Source of the DNA: Cardiocondyla obscurior
Taxonomy: Eukaryota > Arthropoda > Insecta > Hymenoptera > Formicidae
Length of the DNA: 64,000 bases
Direction: 5' to 3'
NCBI RefSeq assembly: GCF_019399895.1
Contig: NC_091868.1
Coordinates: 5,767,593 to 5,831,592 of the forward strand
Below, piece by piece: positions 38,315 to 51,570 of this stretch (position 1 is the stretch's first letter; each line of letters starts with the position of its first letter). The notes under the pieces are model-generated. The model searched no databases. It was not told where the DNA came from and worked only from the letters and a program-made list of their open reading frames with translations. A program made the translations under genes and the position numbers.

Positions 38315-41300
38315 CGCGTTATCTCTCTCTCTCGTGCCTCCACCGGCGACCGATCACGCAGCTGTCCGCCGCGCGGACCTACGACAACCACGCGACCTGC
38401 CGCAACTTCTATAGCGAAGCTCCGCACGTCCGCGATCGAGAGGCATCACTTTTTCTGAAGAAAAAATATTAATAGCTTTCGCCGTTTTTATAACAAATAA
38501 TTTTAATTTTAATTATTTAACCACGACGTTATCGATAATTAATTTGAGACTCAATTACGAAATTACTCTGTCGTGCCGGATGATTCTAATGGCGGGTAAA
38601 GGTAGAACGTTCGGGTCGCCTCTGCGCTAAATCGCGTCCGTGTCGATTTTCGTTGCGATCCATAGTATACCTGGGAGAAACTTAAGTCACATCGATGCGG
38701 AGACACGTGCACTATACTATAAGTGGAACGTTGCAGCTGTGCCGGAAGTTGTTATTGAGCAGCGAGTGGAAAATTAATCGCCGGGGAGCGGCTATCATCT
38801 CGCAAAATCCCAGAATAAAATTCATAATTAATTACAAGTCGTTCCCGTAGACGGTAGTTGAAATTAGTTGAGGTTTAACGAATTCTCCGTTCCTCTCAAA
38901 CTTTGTCTCTGGGGGAGACAACATTCTCCTATGCTTCCTCCCGTTTCATTTTTAAATGCAGAAACAATTAAATATCGGCTGCGCTAACTGCAACGAGGTT
39001 CAATGCGAAAACTCCGTTTTCATAACGATCTATATTTGCGTTTCGAGGTACCTTGTTTTAAAAGCGGTCGGTTACAGTCTGTCTATGAAATTTACAACGT
39101 ATGTAGATGTGTTCGTAAAAAAAAAAAAAAAAGAAAAAATCCTGGCAGTAAAAAAAACGTTGCTTAATAATTATAATTTACAAAATAATATATATTAGGC
39201 TAACTTCAGTCTCGCAGGAATAATTAAATCTCCACATTTCTCGTTCAACATATAACCTACCTCTAATTTACAAACCATTCTAAGGAAATTGCAGAGAACA
39301 ATAAATCGTCTCTCAAAACGGAATATTGACCTAATCCTTTCGAACGCGCTAACAGCATATAGCCCCAGACGAAGAAAAAAAATATTTTTCGCGTTCGTTT
39401 ATCAAGGCAGGAATAAACGGCTTGTCAAAAGTAATCGGATTGCTCATGTTCGGTATCCATTTCCCCGGTATTTCTCTTCGCCACGTGAAGCGAACCGACA
39501 GACTGAAAGCTTTAGAATGCGGCAACGACGGGCGTGTTATTACGACGCGTACAGAAAACTCGTTATACAAAGTAGATTTCCTTGAGGGGAGGCTGGAATT
39601 AATTCGCTTTTTAATTAGCTCGCGATAAAGCGGCGCATCGCGCTGTCGATCACCGAAACGTCGTGACTCGGCGGTTCGATTGTTCGCAGTGCATCAGGGC
39701 GAGAGTATCTTTTCATGCTTCCGGCGCTTCCGATTGGATGAGCGAGATTGTTTTTCTCTATTCGCAACGGATCGCGAAAGTGGTTCTTACGGTTATTAAT
39801 AGCCGAGTAATCTCTCAAATATCTTTAGCAAAGCACACTTGATTCTACAAGCTGTCAACCGAAGAGAGCGTACGTTCGCTTCATTTCGTCCATTTTTCCC
39901 CAAGTAAATTATTGAAGATGCCCCTTACTCGAAACGGTAATATTCGAAAGCATTCGACTATGCTTTCAGATCGTCTTACTTCGCACAATAAATTTTAAGA
40001 AAATTGCTAAACGTTATTACATACTTGAATTTCTAGCGTCATGATTGACCAATTAAGTGCTCATTTATAAGACCGCTGAGAGGTGTTAATAATATTCGCG
40101 GTAATCCGACATTACGCGTAAACATCTTGATGTTGCTATATATAATTACATTTTATGACAAGAACATAACGTCATGCACGAGGACCCATGAGAAACTTAT
40201 CATAAAATTATCAACTTTATTTATATTATCATCGTAAAAGTGAAAACTCGCCACTTTCTTCGTGTCGTGTACGTTATACCGTTATGCAAAATTCTTTTAT
40301 CGCTAAGCCTGCACAGAAAACTCACACAAATTTCTAATAGACAATACTAAATATAAATAATTATACACTTTAGAAATGTACGTAAATTACTTAGAAAATT
40401 ATTTAATTTCAGTCGAAAGTATTCATTATTAACTACCGATGATAATAATAATTACTGACCTGACACCGATTTGCGTCGCTAAAACCAACCTTTCTTTTTA
40501 AGAACTCTTTAACGGATCAATTATTTTTTTTAAGTCTCGCAAGAAAACGAAAATAGCAAAGTTCCGATAATCGCGTACTTGTGTATCGCGAATAGATACG
40601 AATTTATTAAATCATCGCGAGGGAATTACGTGCGAAACTTGACATACCTACGTCAAACTGGTCTTTTGATCGGCTTACGCTATCTTATTCAACCTACGTC
40701 GCTAGTTAACGCGCAGAAGTCGGGAAGAAAAAGGAAAGTCCTGCTAAGTTATCGTAGCTCGCCCGGTATCCGCGGCCACGACAATCCGTCGCAAACTAAT
40801 ATCCGCAATTAAAGCGCTGTCGCGGCCGGCCGGCCGGCGAGCGGCGCGGCTGCCAAAGTGTTAAATTATCAACGCCGAAGTGTAAAGCGTCGTTCGCGGC
40901 GCATCGTTTATTTTGCATTCGGTAATATATGATCGTGCATTATCCCGCGCGCTCGCGCGCCTCGTATCCGGAGATACCGTAATCCCATTTACACGCGCGC
41001 GGCCTCCGCCAATCCATACGGGCCGCGATAATGGCGCCATTTAGACACAACCGTTCGTCTCGTTCCGCGCTGTTATTCCGACCTTATTCATCCATGCTTT
41101 CCAGGAACGTTTCAATCGGTACGAAGTAGTACGAAGTAACAGTCGCACACCCGCGCAATAAACCCACGGAGACGTAGCCGAGAGCTCGGGAATGCGCCTT
41201 CTCGCGGTACGCACGACCAGCTTAGGCGTCTTTGCGCGCGTGTCGCGTGTTAGTATCTGCGCGAGCTTTTTCCTTAAAAAAAAAAATTTTTATACTTATG

Positions 41301-44300
41301 AGTTACGCCACGATTACGCGATCCTTTCGTAACAATTTAAATAGCGGTTAAATCGTCTAATTAAACGAACGTGAGGTTAATGAAATTCGAGAATATCTCG
41401 CTTGGAATGTTATTTCGAGCACGGGGTCTACTTGGACGATATAGCCACGCACGCCATTTCTCTTTCGATGCTTTCGACCTTCGAATCTCGTTCCACCGCT
41501 CTTTTCTTCGTCTCGTATGGCCGAGGCGGAGAACGCAGAAGCCAGGCGCATGTAACATATCTCGGCAGTCGCTGATCCGTACAGCGCAACCTGACTCTTC
41601 GCCCGGAGAGCACGTGCACGTGCGTGTGTATGCGCGTGCACACGTGTTGCGTGCCCCCTTCGACGACGATTGTGTGCGGATGCACCATCGCGCTAACACG
41701 CGCACGTGTGCGTCAGCGACGGGCTTGATCTGCTACGCGATCGAGAATATTTCCGACGTGAATCAAGTACGAGCGAATTCGGCCGGCTTAAAAAATTACG
41801 TTATTCTTCGAGATCTGAGCGGTTAAATATCACGGGCTCGGTTTGACTCGAGACAATTTATCCATACCACGGACTCGCTAAATGATGGAATAACTTTACG
41901 CGTTTCTTTCCAAATAAAAAAAATTAAATCCCGAGTCTACGCGCGTAACAATTTTATCAAACAAAATTAAATACATTCTACACGACTGATATCGCTGCGC
42001 AGAGTTATAGCGATGAAGTAGTAACAAGGCAACATATATCTCGCTTAACTTAAAGCCATCGCTTTGCTCTGTACGTGCGGCGTATGCGAGACGCTCGTGG
42101 GTACAAATATATGTACCGGTTCGTGACTTCTTTAAATCGGCCAGGATGGGCGCGCACGGTTGCGTACCAAGCGCACGATCGCGTCATTAATCGGTCGCTG
42201 CTAGAGCTTTTTAGGTGTAGTCAGACGCAATTATCTATGTAAGACGGTACAGTTAATATCAAGTAACGCGTGTACGACGACAAGCCGAATAGCCCTGCGT
42301 TCGCCGCGAGCGCGAGCGATACGCGCGTCGGCGTGCGTGTCGGCTTCGTAGCGCGTGCACGTGGAATGCGATGAACAACGCGTTTATTGTGCGTGCCTCT
42401 CCTCTCGTTCGGCTCAGCTGGGAAGGAAGCCGAGATTTCTTTAGCGACGATCGCGGAGGGCAGAGTGCAGCGATTCGGAATGTCGGCTTTTTACGTAGGT
42501 TGTTCCGCTGTCATGAATTCACGGCTGGTGTTCGCGAGTTGAAGAAATACGAAGTGGAACGCGCCGCGTACGAGACAATGCCATTTTAAAACGAAAATAC
42601 TCGCGAACGCTTGACCTGGGTTTTAAAATAAGCTCGGCAATTTGTAAAAAATAAAATAATACAAAAAAAAAACCCTCCATGAGTTTTTCAGTAAAAGATA
42701 TTTTGGTATGCGTCGGTCCGAAGGTACAACTTTGTAATTAATTTTGTAAGTAAAAGTTAAAAAATTTGCGCTCCCTGCCAATCGGTGTAGTAAATATATA
42801 GAAGATAAAAAGATGTATATATAAATTGTAAATATCGCCTGGCATAAATATCGTAACGTCGATTAACAGTAATTAGCTATAATTAATTTATAAAGAAGCT
42901 AAGCGAGATAACGAGGGGCATTTTATAACGATTGTGATTTTACTTGCGCCGTAAAGGTAAACGTTGTTCCCTTTTTAATCCGATATCTACGAATTATCTC
43001 GCGCGAGTCTATCCAATCGCGGCCGGCAATTAAAATTTGATTAAGGAACTCGCGCACTTATTATCTGCACGCTGTTCGCGTCTCTCATGCATGAACTTGG
43101 CTCTACCAGACATGCAGACGCGTGCAGTTTTCCAATCGCGGATACCGTTTTAGACTCGTTAGAAAATTGCATAAAAAAATAAAATAAAAAATAAAAATAA
43201 AAAAGAGAGAAAGAGAGAGAGAATTCTTTTCAGTAAGATATAATTGTCTTTATGCGCATCTACCGCAATAAACCACAGAATAACTGGAACTCAATCCGGA
43301 TATCGTTGATTAGCCATGTAACAAGTGACCGTAATTTTATTTTCCTCTGAAACTTGGTATTCGCCGAGCGAGCATCGAGTTTCTCACGAGGATAACTTGT
43401 GCAGATACTTATAGAGAGTTTAAGCGACAACTTCTCTTATTTGTTGTCTACCGCCGCGTTGTTCATTTGAGATTAAGCCCCTTCAATCGCACGGAAGACA
43501 TTCCGATACGATCTTTGACGGACGGAATACGGGTTTCTCTTGCTATCGTTCACGAAGGGAAGATCACTCGATCAATTGTCGAGTGCTCGCGGAAAACGGT
43601 ACTTCTACGCGATAAATACTACGCAGACTATTCTGAATATTTAATTAAAGGTACAATTGAAGACGCGGACAAAAGGTATGATAAAACGAAAAGGAAAAGG
43701 AGAATAAAAAAGGTACTTTTATACGGACGCGTTACAACATAAGGCGTAATCAGCGGAATTGCTCGAAGCAAAGCTCTCCTCGTGAACCTCTTACGTACAA
43801 TGAATGCTTTCTTCTACACGCGTGCGTACGATTATCTTCATTTGAGTTCGTAAAACAGCTACGTGATAAACGAATTTAATGACGATGCAAAAAAAAAAAA
43901 AATTACAGCATATATGATACCTATACAAGAATCAAATAAAGATATTAATTTAAATTACAAAAGCAGAAGCTTCATATTCTTGAACTGTAATTGACACTGC
44001 AATTATATACGTACTTAATCTTTAATTACACTACATTAAAAGTAAACTTAGAGTACTCATAATTTTGAATTGTATAATAAACGATCTCGGTAAAAAAAAA
44101 AAAAATAATAATAATAATTACACCTTGCTTTCGCTTTAATCATCGCGGAATAAGAGTCATTACGAAAACGATAAGTTATAATCTGCTGCAAGTTGTTTTA
44201 GCGAGACGCCGGAAACCGAGAAGCTCCATAATCTTATAAACATAATGGCGAAGATAACATCAAATTTATGTTAGAAATTTCTCGTTGCATAAGCAGGGGA

Positions 44301-47300
44301 ATGTCAGTAACTGACAAGAACAGCACAGCCGTATTAATACGACAACATGTAGTTTGACGTTCTTCCGAGATATCACGCGTGTAGCGTATTACCTACTGAA
44401 ATATTGTATAAAATGTAATGACGTTATCTCCGATGTAGCAACAAGATCAATTGCGGGTAGAGAGCGACAATTTAACGCTCCTAGACGCTAGAAGGCTAAA
44501 ACTAAATAATATTAATTTTCCCTCGCGTAAAGTAGCCCTTCCTTTTTCCTTATCCGCGTGTGCTTCGTTTAATTTCACCTCGTAAAGAAGATAAATATAC
44601 AAACGCAACGTGCGCGCAAATAAATTTATATGCCGACGTAACCTTTGTCGCGAGAGACTTAATTGCAAATCGCTTAATGAAAAAATCTAGCGCGAGATTC
44701 GACGTTGGGGATAAAATAGCGCGCGGCGTGTAGTAAAACAACCTAGTTTCCCCGCGTTAGATAGCCTTTCCTGGAACGTATTTTTTTTTTTTTTTTTTAT
44801 CTGGCGACGTGAGTTCTACGGCGCGTCGGGAATCTCGCCACCGGAAGACAGCTCCACGCAAGTCGGAGCAGCACCATAAAGCCCGTGGACAGGCACTAAT
44901 GGCGCAGTATAACTCGGCTGCGGACGGCCGCGCGCGTGCGGAACGTTCTCCTTCTCGTCGTCCTTCGTCCTTCACGTCATCCTGGATGCGCCTCCATCCA
45001 GTGAATAGGCATCGTCGGGTTAGGCGAAGGGAAATAAAGGGAGGTATTCCCCATCGGAGGGTCGCGAGCGCGCGCGCGAGTCTACGGACGCCTCTCGCAG
45101 CCCGACCCGCGCGAGTGAAAATACAACCGTGCGTCCGTTTACGGTTTATTGCCACCATAATAATGATTTTATGTGCGGTGGTTGCGTGCGTGCATCGTGT
45201 ACGATGCCATGTTGGTGCTTTAAGCGCTCGACGAATGGCAAACATTTCGACAACGTGTGTTCCCGGCGATCGGCCGATCGACCGACCCGCTCCGCCGCGA
45301 GATCGGTCCCCGAGTCTATTAGATTAGCTCTTTTGCGCTTTTTACTGCAATTTATCGAACGTTACGTTTCGACTTTTCGTTTAATTCGCGTTTAACGTAT
45401 ATACGAAGAAACAGAAAATTATTCCCCTCACTACGTACAGAACTTTCTAACGATTTAAAGTAACGTTATAGAAACCGCGTTATGCTTTCATTGTTTAGTA
45501 TTAAAGCGTGACAGTTTGAGATAAAAGTGAAATCAACAAGATTTCAAACCGCCGCTGAAAGAAACCTCCAATTTCTAGCATTAAAAAAATAAGACATTCA
45601 GACGTTCACATTGCGTACGTTAGCTCGGACGATTGGTCTTAAGATAATTATTTCTTTTTTTTTTTTACCGTTTACTTTTGGAACTGAATAAATCACTTTT
45701 ATTTTCCGCGAACTTTCCGCGCCACCGCCCGATGCTTTCTATGTTTAGGTGTAATCGATGAGACGCGGATTCGCGAATATTTCTAATTGACTGGCGGAAT
45801 TGTTCATACAACGACGCAAGCATATAGGATCCACCATCCAGTTATCCTTGGCAGTTAACCCTCGCCATACAAGCCCCGATAAAACGAACCAATAAAACAA
45901 ACCCATGACTCACTAATAACATCGCTAATTATGATTACATATCCTTTCTGTAAGCCCCGAGACGGTGATCTCGCATGCGAGGTATATAAAAGGGAAGAGA
46001 AGAAAATACGATGAAGACGAATTAGGAGAGAGCCGGGGCGCAAGAAACTCTCGTTGAATAATTGTACAAATGTGTGTGCATTATTATAGATAAAGATAAC
46101 TCCTCGCCGAGCGGAAAGAAGTGCTCTCCACCGCAATTACTTTGCCGGACATGTTAATAATATAATAATAGTAATAGTACGTAATATATAGATTTCTCTT
46201 CGCGAAAAGCACTCGTGAATATTCTTTTCGCTGCTCGACAATCATATCTTTTCCATTCCCGCGGAATGAAATGCAAACAAACGTTATTACCTAATAGGTT
46301 GTATTTTACGCGACAAACACGCGTTTCGTACATGCCGCGGATGTGGATTTCGCTGTTGGTTTAATTGAATGCTTGTCGATTCGCGCGATCGTGTGAGAAC
46401 GCACGTTTGAAACAGTCTGTACGGCTTGTACGCTTTCGCCAATGTACTTTGTAAGCGTCGCGCGGGACGCTGCGATTTCCAGCCATAAAGTCGGCGTTGA
46501 TAGCAGCCCATCAATTCCGTAGGATGATCCGTACGGCTGCTACGAAATGCACCACCGACGGCACAGGCTCTGTGAGATATCTTTATCTGTAATCTTAAGT
46601 ATGCCAGTACAATTATTCATCTCGTACCCGACGCACTCTCTCGCGCCTAGCTGGCTCAATTGGCGGGGTTCGTGCCCGGTTTCAACGCGCTATAACTCGT
46701 CTCGTACCGCACAATTAGGGTGTTTCTTCGTACTTGCCGGGACAAAAGTTTAAGAATTAATGGATCGTTTTATAGCCACGAGCTTTGTTCTCGCGCAATT
46801 CGCAAAGATGAAAAATACTTGAAATTATACGTCGAGTTTCTTTTATAAATTTGCCATTAATTAATAACAAGAAAATTAAAGAGAAAGAAAGGCGATTCTT
46901 GCAGATTAGAAGTAACTCCAATTAGGTGTAGACGGAACAGTATATTTCCCGTTTTATTAATACAGGTCTCTCGTAATAAAAAAAATATAAAAAAAATATA
47001 AAAAAATATAAAAAAAAACGATAAGTGCACGGCCTTGTTATCCTCGCGTATACCTACGGTCAATTTTGCGATCGGTGAGAAGCAGATCTATAAAAAGCTT
47101 TATCGGAATGGCCGCATCTTTGCGACAGGCGTTAGTCGGCTATCGGCCAAGCCGTTTAATTGAAAGAGTGGTGATGCTTTACCGAGCAAACGGGCCGACT
47201 GCGATGGCCAGTCCAACGCGCAATTTTGCGAATATAACGCGTCAGATAACGAAAGAATGCACTTTTTACCATCGTTATACTCCACTTTGCTCGCGGAAGG

Positions 47301-48660
47301 TCGCTATGCGTGGCACGCATGGCTAACACGAACGCACTTAGCTCCCTGCAATCGTAACCTCCGGTGTTACGAGCAAAAACTTAACAAGATCTCGCAGCTC
47401 GATAAAACGCCTATTTTATCCTCAAATAGTTGATAAAATTGCAGACTTTACGCCCGCGATATGTAACATCAGATATATTAATCGTACTATTTCTCACAAT
47501 GCACACGTTCTTTTTTTTTTTTTTTCCTCTTTACTTTCCGCGCTACGCTTTACGTTCTACTTTGATCAGATAAGAGAAGTAATTAAACGTACGTTGACCT
47601 TTCGGGGAGAAAAAAAAAAAAAGAAGTTATCTATTCAACATAAGTATTTCCGCCTGCGTTAGTCGCGAAGATCGTATCGTCATGAATCACTCCGGCTTGT
47701 TTGTTATTTGAAACGTGCAGTACAGCTCGCGACTTCGCGCGGAAGCCCTCGTGGTAGTAGACGCCGGCGATGTAGCATTAATCACGTTGGATTAAGCGCA
47801 ATTATTAATTTCTTCCTCGTAACGGGCGCGCGAGGTACGCGCGGCTCATCCTTCCACCGCTATCATCGCATCTTAGGATTGATCGACTAATCCTTTAGCG
47901 ACCTTACATGTATAATACGTGATCATCGAACGTGACATAAAACCACACGGCTAATAACGTATATGTATAATATAGCTATTGTATTAATTTCGAAGTTCAT
48001 CCTTCGTGGATATTAACTTCGGAAAAACTCCGCACAGCCTGACATCACGAGGGCGTACCTAACGTGATTAATTTTTTTTTTTCTCTTTTTACTTTTTTGC
48101 TTTAGAATCGAAAATCTTATCCGTGCGCGGAACAATTATCCCATACTTGTAATTCCAATAACAAATTCCTGGAATATGAATTATTGCGAAGTTAATATTA
48201 CCTGATTCTTGTTTTGCTCCGCGTTCTAATAACTGTACGGAATAAATTCGGTCGATTAAAATTTTAATGAAACTATCCGGCTCGCCGATATATTTTCGTT
48301 ACTGTCCTATTAATTGGATTAATCAATCACCGTTGTGGTTTAATCGCTTCTTGAAATCGTGCGCGACGACTTTTGCGCGCTAAGCTTTAATTAACCGATG
48401 CGTGATCGATAGCAGATTAGAAGAGACACCACGCACGGCGGATTACACTCGTCGGCGGCTAAAAATAACTCCCGATTTCATATTCGAGTCTCGATCCCGG
48501 TCGCGGAATTCACTCGCGCGGCGTGCTTCTAATTAATTCCTACGCGGTAAAGGACACGCGGCCGAATAAATGCGTCCTGCGAGCGGCACCCATTTTACTA
48601 TTCGCTCGCTCGTACGTTCGCTCCGCGCTGCACCTGCACACACAGGCCGACTGACATTTT
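38315..48660. other. Intron segment with CpG-rich islands, no recognised gene
   Basis: CpG-rich islands at about 40.8-41.2, 41.4-41.8, 42.2-42.6 and 44.8-45.3 kb carry long overlapping frames on both strands, up to 172 codons on plus at 44809-45327 and 162 on minus at 44757-45245. These are very rich in Arg, Ser, Ala and Pro and have no domain resemblance. Long frames on both strands at once are expected where A/T-rich stop codons are scarce. The islands could be regulatory or host undetected leader exons. Alternating purine-pyrimidine strings occur near 37850-37870 and 41610-41650. Confidence 0.4.
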
Positions 48661-48714
48661 TCGTGATCTTCATCACGAGGAGACTCGAAATGCAGTCCAC
48701 CTTGAAGGTGGACT
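48661..48714. repeat. Two adjacent perfect short hairpins
   Basis: TCGTGAT-CTTC-ATCACGA (48661-48678) is a 7-bp stem with a 4-base loop. After 15 bases comes AGTCCACCTT-G-AAGGTGGACT (48694-48714), a 10-bp perfect dyad around a single base. Two exact dyads this close together stand out from the surrounding intron. The second is too tight for an RNA loop and may be a DNA dyad. Confidence 0.8.
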
Positions 48715-50319
48715 AACCGTAGAGGTATATCGCCCCATGAAAATGCAAATTGTATATCTTCCCCACCTCTCTTCCCACTCTAACGACTCGCGCCCTTGGA
48801 CACTATTTTATGGTGATTGGATGAATCTTAAAATGCGGCGCGTACTTACGGGGCGGATTTAGTGTTTCACTTGCTACCGCCGTAACCCCCGGTCCCCTCT
48901 CCGTATCCCTCTTATAATCGACCTGCGCTTACCTGAAACATAAAGAAACACGACGATATTAGGTACGGCCGAGCGATAGTACCCACGGAAAGGTTACTCC
49001 GCGAGGAAATATCGAGGTGATCGACTTTATGGAGGTACGGCCGGCCTGCTTTGCCAAATCGCCTGTAAAATGCCCGAGTTATGGCCGGAAAGGCCTACGA
49101 AAATCGAACGGCGAAGGAGAAACCGATTCGCATGGCCGGTATACTTCTCCGCCAAAAATGGTAACGATGATAAGCCGCAAATAGTTTAGCGGGATCGCAC
49201 TTAGAATACGCGTCAACCACCTCGAGCTACTGCAGCTCGCAACGCGTTACAAAAACGAGCAAAGTAAGAACGGCACATCGTCGCGATAGCACGAGTTGCA
49301 TAAGTACGTGATATATTGATTTACTGAAAGAACATACTAATTTTAAGTCGCGTTTTTTTTTTTTTTTTGTCCGTCCGTCTAAGCTTGTAACGTAAAATCG
49401 TAAAGGTAATTTTTTCTTTGTATCACTCGTGAGATAAATTTAGTGCATTATACATGCGTTACCGTACTGCGAGAAACGTTATTTTACTTTTGTACAAGAA
49501 ATTTCCTACGACGATGTCAGATTTACTTTTTGCAGCAGATAATGAACACCGTTTAACGAAATAAAAATTTTACTTGAACAAATCAGTGCATGCAATTAAA
49601 TAAATGCACTAGATATTCGACAAATGCTATAATAATACACAAAAATATTTTTTTTAACGTAAATATAATAAATTGCTAAATAATATATTTTTTATTATAC
49701 AATTTATCCGTACGATTAAAAAAAAAAAAAAAAAGATTTCTATCGTAAGAAATTTTTTTGATAATAAAATTGATGTTTTGTGTTTTTTTTTATGGCGACA
49801 AGGAGTACATTTTAAAGCTATCGATACTCATTGACGAGCAACACCAAAGTCCTTAATAATTAACGCTGTTGGATGCAGGCGCGTGTCAATAAAATTTGAT
49901 AAACGCGCCACCGAGGTACGCAATGTTTTACGAGCGAGGCACACCATCGATGGGCCGCACGTCGCCGTCGGTGGCTTTTACGCGTCCCATAAACCGGTAC
50001 ATCTGCATCGCGCCAATGCGCGAGCTCGCGTATTCTCAATCGTTTCAATTTCACAGGTCGCCGAACGAAGTAACCACCATTAAAATTCCCAATATTTCTC
50101 GTTCATACGCGAAATCACGCGGCTCGCGCGAGTGACGTTCACCACAGAAAATAATTATCAGACGTCATAAATTTAATAAACACTCGAAGAAACCAAGCGC
50201 GCATGGTTTTTCAAGCGACTTTAATTCGTGCGCGTTATTATAATAATTTTATTTTTTTTTATAATTACAATCGAGCGATCTACGGCACGTTGCTGATTCA
50301 CTTACATTTGTAAGTTTTC
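48715..50319. other. Intron segment with no recognised gene
   Basis: A moderately GC-rich part (48.7-49.3 kb) is followed by strongly AT-rich sequence with poly-T and poly-A runs. A minus-strand CAG/GTAAGC donor-like site near 48928-48936 has no convincing open frame before it. Nothing here could be supported as a gene. Confidence 0.4.
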
Positions 50320-50340
50320 GGTTAGGTTAGGGTTAGGTTT
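50320..50340 (+). repeat. Short TTAGG-like (insect telomeric) tract
   Basis: The tract reads GGTTAGGTTAGGGTTAGGTT: three TTAGG units with one extra G, directly followed by a T-rich run. TTAGG is the usual insect telomere repeat. The tract is too short to mark a telomere and could be a chance or promoter-associated motif. It sits just before the GC-rich, promoter-like interval at 50.5-51.6 kb. Confidence 0.7.
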
Positions 50341-50532
50341 TTTTTTCTCCTCCTTCCTTCCTTCTTTTCGCGGGAGTATCCTAGATTATCCTGATTGATT
50401 TTTTTTTTATAATCACAATCAGTCACTAACACTCACTCGAGAGACGAACGACCGAGAGACTGACGGTAGATTATCGCGGCGATTTTTTTAACGATTGAAA
50501 TTAAGAAGCGCGACGAGCGATCATTCGTTGTG

Positions 50533-51097
50533 TAAATTTGCACTCTCGATGTTCGTGGCGTTGCTTACTTCCACCGGGTGGACACGCGAGTCGTCCTCGA
50601 TCTCGGCGCGAACAGCTGGCTGGCCGAGAACTCGCATCAGGCGGTGAACGAGACGAAACGCGACACGAAATTGTTCCCCGCGCACTTTATCTCCCGCGAG
50701 TTCTTAAAAAAATTACTTGCTCGGAACGGACTGAGAATCCCGGCCGCGATGAGAGAGACAGGCGAGGTGCAGATCTCTCACTCTGACGATAACAGTTGCC
50801 GGAACCTGCCGAAAAAAATTGTAATGGAAGCCGGTGGTCGGAAATGTCCGAATAATACGCGACGCAATTCACGCCGGACGCTCCCCGCGCGCTGCGTTCG
50901 CGACCGTAACCTATTCTTTCAGAAGCAATTTTTCCGAGCCCAAAACGAAGCACAGAACGATGAGTAGAGTAGCCCAGGAATACATAAAATGATCGCTCGT
51001 TTCCATAGTCGACGTCGTCGACACTTATTCGTACGCGAGGCTTTCTATCCGCGGTCGAAAATTCGCGAAATTGCGGAGCGATTAGCAATACGTCCTC
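50533..51097. other. CpG-rich interval with overlapping open frames on both strands
   Basis: A plus-strand frame is open from after a TAA near 50533 to TAG at 50965-50967 (about 144 codons, no ATG until about halfway). A minus-strand frame of 142 codons spans 50687-51115. Neither shows a recognisable domain, a proper start or matching splice sites. High GC reduces stop codons on both strands, which explains them. The position between a TTAGG-like tract and a GAGA-containing tandem duplication makes a promoter or leader exon plausible, but this is inference. Confidence 0.3.
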
Positions 51098-51570
51098 GCG
51101 CCCGAGTCTCCGCAACTAGACTAACCGTTGGAGATTTCGGCCCTTAGAGAGAGCGAGAGAACCGTGTAAAGAAAGTGAGACGGACGATGTGGTCAACCGT
51201 CACTAGCGCGCTGTCCTTTTCGCACCGAGTTCCCGGAAGCGCTGAGCTCGACGCTGAGCCGAGACTTGCTTGGTCTATTTACGTTTTTTATGCGCTCGAC
51301 GAGCTCGAGATCTTGTCCACCAAAACAAATACGAAGCGTTTTTTCGCGAGTTTCTGCAACTAGACTAACCGTCAGAGATTTCGGGCCTTAGAGAGAGCGA
51401 GAGAACCGCATAAGAAAGTAAAACAGACGAAGTGGTCAACTGTCGATTGCGCGCTGTCCTTCTCGCGCGGAGTTCTCGGAAGCGCCGAGCTCGACGCCGA
51501 GTTCTGTTTACGTTTTTTTTTTGTTATTGGCTCACCGAGCTCGAGACGTCTTCCCGTAAAAAAGCCGTCA
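51098..51570. repeat. Diverged tandem duplication, about 244-bp unit, two copies
   Basis: Copy 1 starts near 51098 and copy 2 near 51342. Landmarks recur in order: GCAACTAGACTAACCG (51112 and 51356), GAGATTTCGG, TTAGAGAGAGCGAGAGAACC, GTGGTCAAC, GCGCGCTGTCCTT, GAAGCGC-GAGCTCGACG, TTTACGTTTTTT and GAGCTCGAGA. The offset falls from 244 to 236 bases through a few indels. Both copies keep the purine-rich GAGAGAGCGAGAG string, a possible GAGA-factor-like site. A frame from 51175 does not persist in copy 2, so the unit does not look coding. Confidence 0.88.

Noticed and set aside
41361..41826. 151-codon plus frame and overlapping minus frames
   Set aside because: Composition-driven, includes an alternating GT/CG string, with no recognisable motif.
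43467..43742. 91-codon plus frame with a GTATGA donor-like site inside
   Set aside because: Non-ATG start, no acceptor of good quality, no family match and no copy elsewhere. A chance frame is sufficient.
44757..45327. Overlapping 162- and 172-codon frames as protein genes
   Set aside because: Arg/Ser/Ala/Pro-rich on both strands, no domain resemblance and no supporting splice sites. High CpG content explains the lack of stops.
46640..46690. tRNA-like string (GGCTCAATTGG followed by GGGTTCGTGCCC)
   Set aside because: The A-box-like and B-box-like parts are too close together and no cloverleaf can be drawn.
50687..51115. 142-codon minus frame as an alternative cv-c exon
   Set aside because: It ends at a stop well before any donor, and a plus-strand frame overlaps it, as expected from composition.
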